From Cephalopachus bancanus (Eukaryota; Chordata; Mammalia; Primates; Tarsiidae), in assembly GCA_027257055.1 (NCBI GenBank), contig JAPVLO010000007.1:434001-498000 (forward strand): a stretch of DNA of 64,000 nucleotides. The letters are read 5' to 3'. This document shows positions 1 to 9,654 of the stretch, in pieces (position 1 is the stretch's first letter; the number at the start of each line of letters is the position of its first letter). The position numbers were made by a program, and so were the translations under genes. Below the pieces are notes generated by a model that saw only the letters and a program-made list of their open reading frames with translations, did no database searches and was not told the DNA's origin.

Positions 1-68
1 GAGCGGCCACTGCACTCCAGTCTGGGCGATGGAGTGAGACTCCAACTAAAAAAAAAAAAAAAAAAAAG
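1..68 (+). mobile_element. Alu, 3' end only (cut by window edge)
   Basis: The last part of an Alu right arm (GAGCGGCCACTGCACTCCAG, then GACTCCAACT) runs into an A-rich tail at about 48-68. The ending in CCAACT instead of CCGTCTC is shared with the young Alu copies of this window. The rest lies outside the window. Confidence 0.9.
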
Positions 69-94
69 AAGAATGGCGGGGGGGTCAATTCAGC

Positions 95-220
95 CCATAA
101 CACCCACCGAATCAGAAACCCTGGGTGGGACCCAGCAGTCTGTGCTGTACAGAAACATCCTCACCCACCCCCACCCCTGCCATGTGATTCTGATACCTGC
201 TCAAGTGTGAAAACCACTGG
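95..220 (+). mobile_element. MER5A-like hAT transposon fragment
   Basis: The stretch reads like the 3' two thirds of MER5A: the AATCAGAAACCCTGGGTGGG block, a CAGCAGTCTGTG block, then GTGATTCTGATACCTGCTC and an ending AAAACCACTGG that corresponds to the terminal inverted repeat. It is a non-autonomous, non-coding hAT-Charlie type element. Confidence 0.7.
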
Positions 221-769
221 ACTAGAGTTTAGGGCACCCACAAGTACCAAGCCCTGTGCTAGTCACTTAATTGGCCAATAAATGGTATTAGCTCCTGAGT
301 GATGGATGCTGGGTCACACAAAACAGCCCCTAGTGTCATCCTCATGGAGAGCACACAGTCTGGACAAGGAGACAGATGCAGTAGCTGCTTTAAAGTAGTC
401 CATTTAAATTATTACAGAAAAGGCCAGGGCTGGAAGGGAGGTGCTTGGAGTGGTCTGGGACAGCCCGGGACAGTGACAGTTTCTCGGAAGAGGTGCAGTG
501 GTGACCTAGATTCGGAGAAAGGATGATGGCTTCCAGGCCAGGAAGCAGAGGGTGGGATGTGTGCCCCGAGCCTAGGGACAGGATTGACCAGGAGCCTTGA
601 ATGGGACTGTGAGCGCCCTGGGGGGAGGCAAGGTAATTCCTTGGGGTGCAGGAACAAATTCAGAAAATGTCTCTCTCTCTCTTTTTTAAAATCATTCCTT
701 TGATTCATTTCAATTATTTGAGTAGACTTGACATGCATGCACTGTTAGCACAGATGTACAGGTGAAGAC
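221..769. other. Mostly unique sequence with weak ancient-repeat traces
   Basis: Short stretches around 225-300 resemble the MIR core, and 345-375 resembles the ancient LINE-type repeat seen elsewhere in the window (family A). No exon-like reading frame, RNA gene or promoter is evident. Confidence 0.4.
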
Positions 770-1054
770 TTTTTTTTTTTGAGTTGGAGTCTCACTCTGT
801 CGTCCAGGCTGGAGTGCAGTGGCCACTCCTGGCCACCGCAGCCTTGCCTGCTGGGCTCCGGCGATCCTTCCGCCTCAGCCTTCCGAGTAGCCGGAATTAC
901 AGGCATAAGCTACCACGCCCGGCTGATTTTTTGATTTATTGTAGAGATGAGGTCTTGCTGCCCAGGCGGGTCTCGAACCCGCGGGCTCAGGCAATCCACT
1001 CACCTCAGCCTCCCAAAGGCGCAGGGTTACAGGCTGAGCCACCGAGCCGGGCTT
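770..1054 (-). mobile_element. Alu, young lineage-specific subfamily
   Basis: A full dimeric Alu on the minus strand: T-run at 770-780, right arm first, left arm ending GAGCCACCGAGCCGGGC. It is flanked by a 13-bp target duplication, GGTGAAGACTTTT, at 761-773 and 1055-1067. The left-arm B-box region reads GCGGGTCTCGAACCCGC on the plus strand, a perfect T-arm-like hairpin. It shares the shortened linker (CTTGCTGCCCAGGCGGG) with the copies at 11544 and 60572, which marks the youngest subgroup here. Confidence 0.95.
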
Positions 1055-1069
1055 GGTGAAGACTTTTGA

Positions 1070-1398
1070 TGTTAGAAAGTGTACCGGTATTGGGGATGCT
1101 CCCCCCAAATTCTGTGGACGGGGTGCCTGTCAACAAAGTTTGGAGACCCCTGGTGGACATAGCCAAAGGAAGGGAGGCTGGCAAGAATGGGGGAGGCTAG
1201 TGTGGCTGGAGTCCAGAAAGGAGCCGGGCAGTACAGTGACATGAGGCTGGAGGGGCATATTGAGGGGCAGTGGGGAGCCACTGAAGGTGCTGTAGCAGGA
1301 GAGGGGCTCCATCAGATTTGTGTTTTCGAAACAACAGTCTGACTTCTCTGGGGAGTTGATTTGAGGGAGGCAAGAGCGGCTCCAATCACTCAGTTAAA
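1070..1398 (+). mobile_element. Ancient LINE-type repeat, family A
   Basis: Blocks such as GGGGAGCCACTGAAGG, then GGGGCTCCATCAGATTTGTG and CAAGAGCGGCTCC, follow a very common mammal-wide repeat whose wording recurs near 11.9, 18.2, 34.2, 42.6 and 55.3 kb. I cannot assign the library name with certainty; L2 or a related old LINE is most likely. Confidence 0.5.
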
Positions 1399-1407
1399 AC
1401 CTCTGTG

Positions 1408-1716
1408 TGGCTGGGTTCGGCGGCTCCGCCTATAATCCCAGCACTTTGGGAGGCCAAGGCGAGTGGATTGCCTGAGCCTGTGGGTTCGAGACCAGCCCGG
1501 GCAACTTGGCAAGACCGCACCTGCACAATGAATAAAAAATTAGCAAGGCATGGTAGCATGTGCCTGTGGTTTTGGCTAATTGGAAGGCTGAGGCGGAAGG
1601 ATCGCCAGCGCCCAGTCAGCCGACGCTGGGGTGGCTGTAAGCATGCCACTGCACTCCAGCCTGGGTGACAGAGTGAGACTCCAACTCAAAAAAAGAAAGA
1701 AAGAAAGAGAAGAAAC
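1408..1716 (+). mobile_element. Alu, lineage-specific type
   Basis: Full dimer with an AAAG-rich tail. A 9-bp duplication ACCTCTGTG flanks it at 1399-1407 and 1717-1725. The A-box region (GGCGGCTCCGCCTATAATCCC) is mutated compared with the other young copies, and the right arm has a rearranged stretch at 1608-1635. Confidence 0.9.
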
Positions 1717-1764
1717 ACCTCTGTGCTCCTGGGAAGGGATTACCCCTCAGCTGGAAGGAAGGTT

Positions 1765-1980
1765 CCAGAGTGCCACAGCCTTGCCTCAAATTCCATCTCC
1801 ACTTCTTGTAGCTGTGTGACCTTGTTTTCAAGGTTCAACCTCTCTGTGCCTCGTTTCCTCACCCCCAGAAACCACAGTCTTAGGACCCCATCTCAGGGCT
1901 CCACGAGGATGAAACGAGATAACAAGCATGAGGGACCAAAAACAGCCCAGCACAGTGTGTGCTAGCTACTGTTATTGTTG
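1765..1980 (+). mobile_element. MIR
   Basis: It shows the MIR order: an incomplete 'TTCTTGTAGCTGTGTGACCTTG' core (1804-1825), 'CCTCTCTGTGCCTCGTTTCC', then a degraded 'GATGAAACGAGATAAC' segment and 'CAGCACAGTGTGTGC'. MIR is an old tRNA-derived, non-coding mammalian SINE. Confidence 0.75.
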
Positions 1981-2004
1981 CTATCCTTGTTTCTGCCATT
2001 GGCC

Positions 2005-2115
2005 TGGGCCCTTCTCCTGGTTCTGCCACCAACTGGCTGTGTGTCCTGGGGCGAGTCCCCTCTCTATTCCGAGCCTCAGTTTCTCCTTGTGAAAAGTAAG
2101 GACTGTAGCTCAGGT
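2005..2115 (+). mobile_element. MIR fragment
   Basis: TGGTTCTGCCACCAACTGGC followed by TGTGTGTCCTGGGGCGAGTC and GAGCCTCAGTTTCTCC is the MIR core. It is truncated before the 3' end. Confidence 0.75.
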
Positions 2116-2722
2116 CAGTGGTTCTCACACAGGGTTCCTTGGCACCCTGGGGTGCTGTGGAGACACCCCCGGGTGACAGGCAAACTGAGCATCTTTATTT
2201 TCATTTCTCTCACTTCCTCGGATCAGGAATGAGATTTCGTTGGAACAAAGGAACCCGTGGCTTTGAAACACTTGTAAGAAGCTTAAACACAAATGGATTC
2301 GACGTTCTCCCAAGGCCTTACAGGCCCGGGATTGATGAATCTCCCTGCAAAATCATAACGGGCTAGAGCTTAAGTTGTGCTTTATAAATGCCCCTCTGGC
2401 ACAGAGTGTGGGATTCTTGTGCACAATCATTAGGCCCCACGATGCCTGTGCACCAGGATGTGTCATGCCCTCACGCAGGGCCCTGGGCATCCGTCAGGAT
2501 TTATGGGTGGCTTCTGTCTTCCCTCACACAGACCCTGCGCCCGGCTCCTCCATCTCTCCTAATAAGTCATCCTCCTCACCCTCCGTCAGCTCTCTCGCCT
2601 TTCCCTGGGCCACCTCCAGCTGGCCGCCAGCTATGCCACGGGCACATGCCCGCGGGGAGAGCCCAGGGGCTCTGTGTGGACGGGACCTCCGTCCAGTGCG
2701 ATATTTTAGCTGAGCTTGGGGC
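2116..2722. other. hAT-like trace (2116-2280), then unique GC-rich DNA
   Basis: CAGTGGTTCTCACACAGGGTTCCTTGGCACCC at 2116 onward starts like old hAT terminal repeats but loses similarity within about 150 bp. The remainder, 2350-2720, is GC-rich and unrecognised; its long frames lack any recognisable domain or splice context. Confidence 0.35.
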
Positions 2723-2842
2723 TGGCGGCTCTCGAACCTTGGCGAAAGTCAGAATCTCCTGGCAGTTGTGTTAAAAATGCAGCTTCCTGAGCCTCGGGTC
2801 TTCTGACTCGGGGCTGCCTGGGGTCCAGGAATCAACATTGAA
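2723..2842 (+). mobile_element. MER5-type hAT transposon fragment
   Basis: Starts like a MER5 terminal repeat (CTCTCGAACCTTGG), followed by AGAATCTCCTGGCAG, a degraded middle, and CCAGGAATCAACATT, as in MER5A/B. Non-coding. Confidence 0.6.
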
Positions 2843-3144
2843 GGAACCCCGTGGGCTTCTAGAGGGTGCACGAGGCCTCAGTGTTCTAGAGACAATGGCC
2901 TGGATGTGGGTCGACCTGTCTGGCAGGAGACCCCTCCTCTTCAGCTCCAGTGCTTCTTTATTTGTTCACCTGGTCATGCCACAGACCCCTACTGAGCCCC
3001 ACCTGCAGTGGGTGTCCTGCTGGGGACAAAGAGACAGGCCAGACCCGGCCCTCCCCTAGCCAAGTGCATGGTACAGTGTGGGTGCCTGCACCTTTCTGTG
3101 TAATAGAACCAGCTGCTGCGAGAGGCAGCAGGTGAGAGGGAGAG

Positions 3145-3350
3145 GGCCCAGGCTTGGGAGGGAGGCGGCTCCTCCCTGACCCAGCGACCTCGGGCCAAGG
3201 ACCTCCCCTTTCTCTGTGTGCTCCCCCAACTGGACAATGGTGGGAATACTAGTATGTGCGGCTCGAGGTTATGGGGAGAATCACACAGGGTCATGTGTGT
3301 GACGCCCCAGTCAATGCCTGGCACACGGTCGTTCTCAATAAACAATCATG
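3145..3350 (+). mobile_element. MIR
   Basis: The core is degraded (CTGACCCAGCGACCTCGGGC), followed by a recognisable 3' half, GGTTATGGGGAGAATCACAC, and the tail CCAGTCAATGCCTGGCACAC ... CTCAATAAACAATC. Confidence 0.75.
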
Positions 3351-3536
3351 ACTTCACTTGAGGTGGAATTTGCTCTTGAAATTTGGCTTCCTTTGTAATT
3401 GTCCAAGTCATTTTTCTGCAAGGAAAACATATTTTGCTCTTTCTGTTTCTTCAAGAATGTTTCCCACAGGATGCCTTGGGCAGGAGTGTGATGAACCCTT
3501 CTCTAAACAAGTCCATGGCTACATCCTCTCTTGAGA
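3351..3536. other. Unrecognised sequence between MIRs
   Basis: AT-balanced DNA with no repeat, gene or regulatory signal that I can name. Confidence 0.3.
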
Positions 3537-3690
3537 CAGTGGCTAAGAGCGCAGTCCCTGGTGCCAGTGGCTGTGAATCCTGGTTCTAGCTGTGTGACCA
3601 CAGGCAAGCCACTCCACCTCTCTGAGCCTCCAGGGAGTATCTGTCCCATAGTATTGCTGAGCGGCCCAGCACAGTGAGATCTAGAAAGCT
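3537..3690 (+). mobile_element. MIR
   Basis: A clear MIR 5' half: ACAGTGGCTAAGAGCGCAGT, GGCTGTGAATCCTGGTTC, AGCTGTGTGACCACAGGCAAG and CTCTGAGCCTC. Confidence 0.85.
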
Positions 3691-3721
3691 GATCCAGGCA
3701 CAAGTTAAGCAATTATTGGTC

Positions 3722-4330
3722 ATTCACCGAAGAAGTATTTCTTAAGTGCCTGCCATGTGCCACACTTTGGGCTTTACACCAGGAATACAGCCATTCATTC
3801 AAAAACAGGCCCAGTGGGCAAGCGGTGGCTCACGCCTATCATCCCAGCACTTTGGGAGGCCGAGGCAGGAGGATTGCTTGAGCTCAGGAGTTGGAGACCA
3901 GCCTGGGCAACGTAGCAAGACCCTGTCTCTATAAAAAATTTAAATTTAAAAAGGTGACAGCCAGGCGTGGTAGCGCGCGCCTGTAGTTCCAGCTACTTGG
4001 AAAGCTGAGGCGGAAGGATCGCTGGAGCCCAGCAGGCCGAGGCTGCCGTGGCTGGGAGCGGCTACTGCACTCCAGTCTGGCTGATAGAGTGAGACTCCAA
4101 CGCAATAAAAGAAAAAAAAAAGGTGGATAGGAATTTTTAGAAAATCAGGCCCAACAATAAGTAAATAAATGCATAGATGTGTGAGGTGGTACCAGGTACT
4201 ATGAAGAAAAAGCAGGGGGAGGGACACGTGTGACGGGGAGTGTGAGTGTCTAACTAGATGCCCCAGGGAGGCCTCGTGAGGATGTGCTGTCTGGGGAGAG
4301 GATGAAGCAGCCTACCTGTGGTGTCTCCTG
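3722..4330 (+). mobile_element. Ancient repeat family A, split by an Alu
   Basis: ATTCACCGAAGAAGTATTTC ... TGCCTGCCATGTGCCACAC at 3722-3815 continues after the Alu at 4122 with CAATAAGTAAATAAATGC and AGGTACTATGAAGAAAAAG, as in the other family A copies. The Alu at 3816-4121 therefore landed inside an older element. Confidence 0.5.
3816..4121 (+). mobile_element. Alu, AluJ-like left arm with lineage-type right arm
   Basis: The left arm keeps the old form (GGCTCACGCCTATCATCCC, GAGTTGGAGACCAGCCTGGG). The right arm already has GGAAAGCTGAGGCGGAAGG and a GACTCCAACGC ending. It looks like an intermediate between AluJ and the young subfamily. Confidence 0.85.
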
Positions 4331-5105
4331 ACTGGGGCCAGGAGGGAACAGAGACCTGGACTGTGATCCACACTGGCAGTAGGTCTTCCACAATAGATTC
4401 TTCTTCCCAGCTCTTGGCCTCCCTCCTCCTGGCCAGGCCTCCCTCCAGCAACCCCAAGAGGCTGAGGACACTGTGGCTGCTCGGAGCTGGAGCTATCTCC
4501 CTGAGGAGCCGGGTCTCCCCTTGGCACATGGTTCTGCTCACGAAGGGGCTTTTGACAGTGTCCCTGAGGACACACGGAGTGGAGCGACCCAGGACCTGAC
4601 TACGGCACTGAGCTCCTGCCCCCACTCCAGGCCAGGTTCGGCTCAAGCTCGACCTCCCTCCGGCCCAGGAGATAAACAGCCTCGCTCTGGTCCAGCTTGG
4701 CCAGGGCCACCATAAATCAGCTGCCGCGTATACAGCTCGTGCTCCCCAGGCTCAGATGCGCCTTCCTGGGACAAACCACCCGTATTTATCCCGGGGTCCT
4801 GAAGACAGGAGTGACTTAGGTGAGGTGTGTTCTCAGGACTGTGCTCTGCGGTTCTCATTCCCCAGTGTCTCACAGGCTTCAGCCACACCAGGTTTCAGTC
4901 GACACACAAAAGTGACACAGACCAAACCAAAACACCAGTGAGGACTGCTGGGCTGTGTCACATGCGTCCCAAAAGGGGGGGCCTCTCCTCCTCAGAGCAA
5001 GGATACCTGGTGTGGGTCGGGGAGCACAGCCTGGAACTGCCCTAGAGAGCCCGCAGGTCAGTGGGGAGGGCTGGTGACTTTAACCCAGGACAGAAGTGAC
5101 TGGAG
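4331..5105. other. GC-rich unique sequence
   Basis: No repeat is recognised. Several overlapping open frames on both strands reflect GC content; none shows a conserved domain, signal peptide or splice-site arrangement. I see nothing I would call a gene. Confidence 0.35.
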
Positions 5106-5580
5106 TAATGACACAGCACCCACACGTCCCCTTGACGACTCACTTTGTGCCAGGAGTTGTTCTGAGGTCCCAGTCGGTGCTCACATGTGTAAGCCTTGGG
5201 GCAACCGACGTGGGAGGGGTGCGGTCGGTCCACAGCACTGCGCTGACCCCAGCAACCCCGGAAGGGCATGGGAGACCAAGTGGGTGTGAGCCTGTGGCCT
5301 GGGGTCAGATGTCCAGCAGCTCCCAGATGAGAACACGCTTGTCTGAGTCTTGCTTTGGTAAAGAGGCCCTGCCAAGTGGAAAGTCCTTCTATGTGGAGGG
5401 ATCCGTGAGGGCCCAGAAAGGCACGTGGAGTGTGCTGAATACACTCGCAGCCCCAGGTTCTACTGCTGTGCCCACTTCCCGAGATCAGCAAGGCTGAGTG
5501 AGTTGCCCAAAGACACACAGGAGACACTGGTTTGGATTTCAGCCCCTGGACACTTACCCCTAGGTCTACTGCTGGCAGAC
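5106..5580 (-). mobile_element. MIR pieces, minus strand
   Basis: 5135-5225 carries the reversed MIR 3' part (CTTTGTGCCAGGAGTTGTTC, CTCACATGTGTAAGCCTTGG). 5490-5570 carries the reversed core (GAGTTGCCCAAAGACACACAG). The middle, 5230-5460, is not clearly MIR, so these may be two insertions. Confidence 0.5.
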
Positions 5581-6489
5581 AGCACTGGTCAGGGTGGAGT
5601 GTCAGCTGGGCCCTCCTCTGGGGCCAGTTCTGGTCTCGGATGCCAGGATGTGTGTCCAGGACGTGCACTGCAATTGCTGCTTGGACGGGAGGCCCTGGCA
5701 GCCCTGGCCACACTCCCTGCACACCCCCGCGCCTCCCATGCCTTGCCTCCTTCCCAGGGCCTCCTCCCTCGGGGAAATTTTTGTGAATGATGAGGAGGGA
5801 GCTGGAGCCTCACCTGGCCAGGTCACCCTTCCCCACCAGGAAAGCAGGGCTCAGATGGCAGGCGGGGTTGTGTGGAGAAAGGGCTTGGAGGCTAGTGGAA
5901 TGCATAGGGTGAGATCGGGGGCATTTCTGTAATGAGGACTCTAGGCCCCCGGCTGATCAAGATTCCTGCCGCTCAGAGCCTCAGTCTCCCCATCTGTAAC
6001 TTGAGGATGTGCCGGGGGAGAAAATGAAGTCCAGCACCTAACAGACCTAAGCCAAGCGAGGGTTCAATTCCTTGCACTGTACCTGGCACACGGGTGGGAA
6101 GACACACACCTAGGGTCAGAATGAGCCACCTTGACAACAAGCCCCTCTCCCCTGCTGAGGTGGCCATCCTGGCTTCCAGCTGTAGTGAGGGGGATGGGGG
6201 AGACGGCCTGGTGGCTCAGACCCACAGGACTGTTTTCCCTCTGAGGGTGCCTGGAGGCGGCTGGGGGGCTGAGCTCAGTTCTTCCCTGGAGCAGTCTCAG
6301 CATCTGATGTGACACTGCTGTTGTTTTTGGCTCTATATCCAAGACTCCTGAGGGGCTAATTACTCACTGTCTTGGGAGGCTGGCCCAGAGCCTGCAGGAG
6401 GAGAGAGGAGGGAGGAGGAAGAGGCGTGCTGCCAGTCTGCACCCCATTAGGGTGCAGGCTGGGATGAGGCCTGGCTGGAGGGAGGACAG
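5581..6489. other. GC-rich unique sequence with one MIR-like piece at 5965-6110
   Basis: GAGCCTCAGTCTCCCCATCT at about 5977 followed by CCAGCACCTAACAGACC is a plus-strand MIR fragment. The rest is unrecognised, with no supported exon. Confidence 0.45.
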
Positions 6490-6846
6490 CCTTTCGGGAA
6501 TTCAGATATAATCTACATACAATAAAATTCACAGTTTGGACAAGCCCACTCCTAAACCTGCAAAACCCATGAAACCGTAAAATCGCCACCCCATCAAGGT
6601 TTAGGACATTTGCAGTAAAGTCCTCTGCCCCAACTAACCACGAATCTGTCTTCTGTCACTGTGTGCCAGTGTCACCTTTTCTAACATTGATAGAAGTGGA
6701 ATCACCCAGGACTGACTCTCTGGGACCAGAGAGCTTCTGTTTCGAGACTCTTCTTTGTTGAGTGTGCCGGTGGTTCCTTCCTTGTTATTGACAAGTTGTA
6801 TTCCATTTATGTGGATTGACACCATTGATTTATCCATTCATTTATT

Positions 6847-6880
6847 TTTATTTTTAGATTGGAAAATATAGTTTATTTAG

Positions 6881-6925
<45 letters not shown>

Positions 6926-6954
6926 TTCACCTCCCCTCCCCAAGGTAGGAGGTG
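6847..6954 (-). pseudogene. Short retroposed mRNA 3' end (5'-truncated retrocopy)
   Basis: A 108-bp block is flanked by a perfect 13-bp duplication, CCATTCATTTATT, at 6834-6846 and 6955-6967, inside the old L1. On the minus strand it contains a (CT)n run, then AAATAAACT, about 15 nt, then an A-rich tail. That is the layout of a polyadenylated transcript end copied by L1 machinery. The parent gene cannot be told from so short a piece. Confidence 0.6.
6886..6922. repeat. (GA)n microsatellite
   Basis: About 18 uninterrupted AG dinucleotides within the 108-bp retroposed block; probably expanded after, or copied from, the source transcript. Confidence 0.95.
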
Positions 6955-7313
6955 CCATTCATTTATTAATACACATTTCCAGTCTCTGAGTGAGCACATG
7001 CTTCCATTTCTTCAGAGGGAATTCTAGGAATGGAGTTGCTGGCACATATGGTAAGTGTATGTTTCATTCCATAAGAAGCTTCCAGACCTTTTCCCAAAGA
7101 GGTCATGCTAATTTTCACTCCCATCAGCAGCATCTGAGAGTTGTAGTGCTCCTTGTCATCTCTTGATATTGGCCATCTTTTAAACTTTAGTCATTTGGGT
7201 AGTGGGTCGTGGTGTCTTACTATGGTTTCAGTCTGCATTTCTCTGGTGATTGATAATGTCAAGCATCTTTTCACAGGCTCACATCTTTTATGGGATTTTG
7301 AAAATGAAATAGA

Positions 7314-7611
7314 GACCGGTCTCAGCCTGTAATCCCAGCACTTTGGGAGGCTGAGGCGAGTGGATTGCCTGAGCCCACAGGTTCGAGACCCACCTGGGCA
7401 ACTCGGGGAGACCTCATCTCTACAATACATTAAAAAAAGTTAGCCGGACGTGGTAGTGCACGCCTGTAGTTCTGGCTACTTGGAAGATTGAGGTGGAAGG
7501 ATTGCTGGAGCCCAGCAGGTCAAGGCTGCAGTGGCTGGGAGTGTGCCACTGCTCTCCAGTCTGGGCGACAGAGTGAGACTCTAACTCTAAAAAAAAGAAA
7601 GAAAGAAAGAA
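7314..7611 (+). mobile_element. Alu, lineage-specific type, slightly 5'-damaged
   Basis: It has the CTCAGCCTGTAATCCC form of the A-box region and CCCACAGGTTCGAGACCCACC around the B box. The tail is AAAG repeats. The first ~10 bases are altered. Confidence 0.9.
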
Positions 7612-7890
7612 GATTAAATGGAGGGAGTCCTGAACCAGGCCCTTAAGAAGACCCTGGAAATTTGGGAGGGGATTAGAACAGCAGGTACTCTAATCCCTCC
7701 CTCTCCTAATCTAACTTTAAAAACTTGACTCATTCATGATGTGAGTAATAATATACATAAATTCATTCATCTTGCAAGAATAGAAAGATGTTTTGTGTGA
7801 GACTTGAGACCCCTTGACCATCCTGAGATCCTCATACCCTTGCTCCTCCTCAGAGGTCCTTCCTTATACTCGCAGACCTGTCCCTGTCAA
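7612..7890 (-). mobile_element. Ancient LINE fragment, part 1
   Basis: CATACCCTTGCTCCTCCTCAGAGG leads into AAAATATCCAGTATTTG, and the same wording resumes after the nested insertions at 9325 with TTTTATGTGTGTGCCC. This is the reverse of an old LINE 3' region common in mammals. Family name not assigned. Confidence 0.5.
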
Positions 7891-7905
7891 AAATATCCAG
7901 TATTT

Positions 7906-8199
7906 GGCTGGGTGTGGTGGTGCACACCTGTAATTCCAGCACTTTGAGAGGTCAAGGTGAGAGGACTGCTTGAGTCCAGGAGTTTAAGACCAGCCTGGGC
8001 AACATAGTGAGACCCTGTCTCTACCAAAAAAAAATCAGCTGGGCACGGAGGCATGCACCTGTAGTTCCAGCTACTTAAGAGGCTGAGGCAGGAGGATCAC
8101 TGGAGCCCAGGAGGCTGAGGTTGTGGTAAGCCATGGTCCTGCCACTGCACTCCAGCTTGGGTGACAGAATGAGACTCCAACTCAAAAAAAAAAAAAAAG
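7906..8199 (+). mobile_element. Alu, AluJ-like
   Basis: Old-type dimer (GGCTGGGTGTGGTGGTGCAC; AAGACCAGCCTGGGCAACAT). Its 5' target copy AAATATCCAGTATTTG is at 7891-7906, but the matching 3' copy lies at 9325-9340, because two LTRs later entered its A tail. Confidence 0.9.
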
Positions 8200-8643
8200 T
8201 GTGGCAGAGAGGGGCCAATAACAGTTAAAGGTATTCCTTTTGAAAGTCAATCAGCAGGCTCTGAAAACCTGCCAGACAGGTTTTACTTAAGGAAAAAACC
8301 AAATAGCCAAGGATGGTTTTATTGAAGATGCAAAATAGTGACCAATTCACTCTTTGGAAAGTCATCAGTTTACAACCCCTGCTTGTTTTGCACATCCTGG
8401 AGATCATTTGTTCTTTAAAAATCTGATTTTGCTGAGTACAACCTTGTGAATTTCAAAGAAGATGTATAATCGCTCAACCCGATCCCCCTTCCTTACGGAA
8501 ACTAAGGTATAAGACCCCTCTCCTCCCTCCTCAGGGTGCTCAGCCTGGGAGCTTAGCCCGGTGAGTTGCACTGTTGCTAATAAATAAATCTGTTACTTCC
8601 TAAAACAGCCTCGGTGTCATGGCCTCTCTGTGTTCCCGGTACA
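8200..8643 (+). mobile_element. Solo LTR of an endogenous retrovirus (ERV1-like)
   Basis: A 444-bp unit begins TGTGGCAG and ends CCGGTACA. It is flanked by a 4-bp duplication AAAG at 8196-8199 and 8644-8647. A TATA-like GGTATAAGA lies near 8507 and overlapping AATAAA signals at 8579-8588, giving a U3-R-U5 order on the plus strand. A 4-bp duplication fits a gammaretrovirus-like integrase. No internal viral coding sequence is present. Confidence 0.75.
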
Positions 8644-8660
8644 AAAGGAGGAAAAGAAAA

Positions 8661-9322
8661 TGAAAGGGTTTGCTAAGGGAAGATGGACCAGTGCTGGTGC
8701 TGAGGCCACAGGAATAATGCAAGATTGCAACAAGGAAGAAAGTAGAAAGAAGTAAAGTTTATTATCCACCTTTCACAGATTGGAAAGGGGGCCAACACTC
8801 AGAGGCAAGTGTGGCCTTGAAGGGCCAAGAAATGGGTCTATTTAAGGGCCTTTGGGGTAAGGGGGTTTTGACCTGGAGGAGTATCCAGGACTGCGGGTCT
8901 TTGATGATTGCCACATGAGTCTTAGATCTTGAGGTCACCAGACATGAGCAACTCATGCCCTCCAGTGGTAGGCTAGATGGGAGGAGACAAGGGGAAGGGA
9001 CTTTCCTACAAGAGACTTGTCAGACACTTGCAATCCACAAACTCCTTGGCCAAAAGGTGGTTTAGTATCATCTCTGTGGCTCTGTCCTCTTACATCTGAT
9101 GGAGATTTGCTGAGGGGGGTGGGGCAGGCTGCCCCTTGGCCTACAGTAGAATGTCTAAATGCTTCCTAAAACCTGCCTTTTGGAAATTTATCTTATCTAT
9201 GTCTAACCTGTGCTAGATGCAAAGAGTGTCATAGTCTAAGCAAAAATGGCTATGCTGAGGCAAAAAGACTAAACTAAGAATAAACTAAGTTTATTCTAGG
9301 TTTCTATAGGTGCCTCCTCTCA
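8661..9322 (-). mobile_element. Second solo LTR, opposite orientation
   Basis: A 662-bp unit starting TGAAAGGG and ending CTCTCA on the plus strand. On the minus strand it reads TG...CA with a TATA-like TTAAATAG region and an AATAAA signal near 8757. Flanks are GAAAA (8656-8660) and GGAAA (9323-9327), a possible decayed 5-bp duplication. It differs in sequence from the LTR at 8200, so the two are separate insertions and not one provirus. Confidence 0.65.
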
Positions 9323-9324
9323 GG

Positions 9325-9654
9325 AAATATCCAGTATTTGTTTTATGTGTGTGCCCTTACATACATGACAGAAAGTGTGCTGTTACATATATGAAAGAAT
9401 ACTGCACATATCAGTGTTCAGCTGGCTTTTCCTGTCACCAAACCCCCTTAGCGATCAGTGTTGGTATATGCAGACCTGTCTTCTAGCATTGCTGAGTATT
9501 CCCTCATCAGGATGAATCCGTTTATGAATCAGTGTTCCTCCTGCTGGGTGCTCAGTTTGCTCCTGGTGTTTTGTTGCTACAATGGTGCCATAAACATGCT
9601 TGCTCTCGCCTCCTTTGACGTGTGTCTCTCAAGGATTGGAATTCTCAAGTGTTC
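9325..9654 (-). mobile_element. Ancient LINE fragment, part 2
   Basis: Continuation of the LINE after the nested insertions: GGTATATGCAGACCTGTCTT, ATGAATCCG, TTGCTACAATGGTGCCATAA. It is cut again at 9655 by a MaLR LTR and resumes near 10215. Confidence 0.5.

Larger units (their letters stand above)
6490..7300 (-). mobile_element. Old L1-type LINE 3' region, minus strand
   Basis: In plus-strand reading it follows the reverse of an old L1 3' region: ATACAATAAAATTCACAG, CTAACCACGAATCTGTCTTC, TCCATTTATGTGG, GGAATGGAGTTGCTGGCAC, TTTCACTCCCATCAGCAGC, CTGCATTTCTCTGGTGATTG, AAGCATCTTTTCACAGGC. No intact reading frame survives. It is split by a 108-bp insertion at 6847-6954. Confidence 0.8.

Noticed and set aside
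5042..5722. 226-codon minus-strand frame
   Set aside because: It crosses reversed MIR fragments, shows no recognisable domain, and lies in GC-rich DNA where chance frames are long.
8200..9322. One provirus with two LTRs
   Set aside because: The LTRs differ in sequence and orientation, each has its own TG...CA ends, and no internal viral region lies between them.
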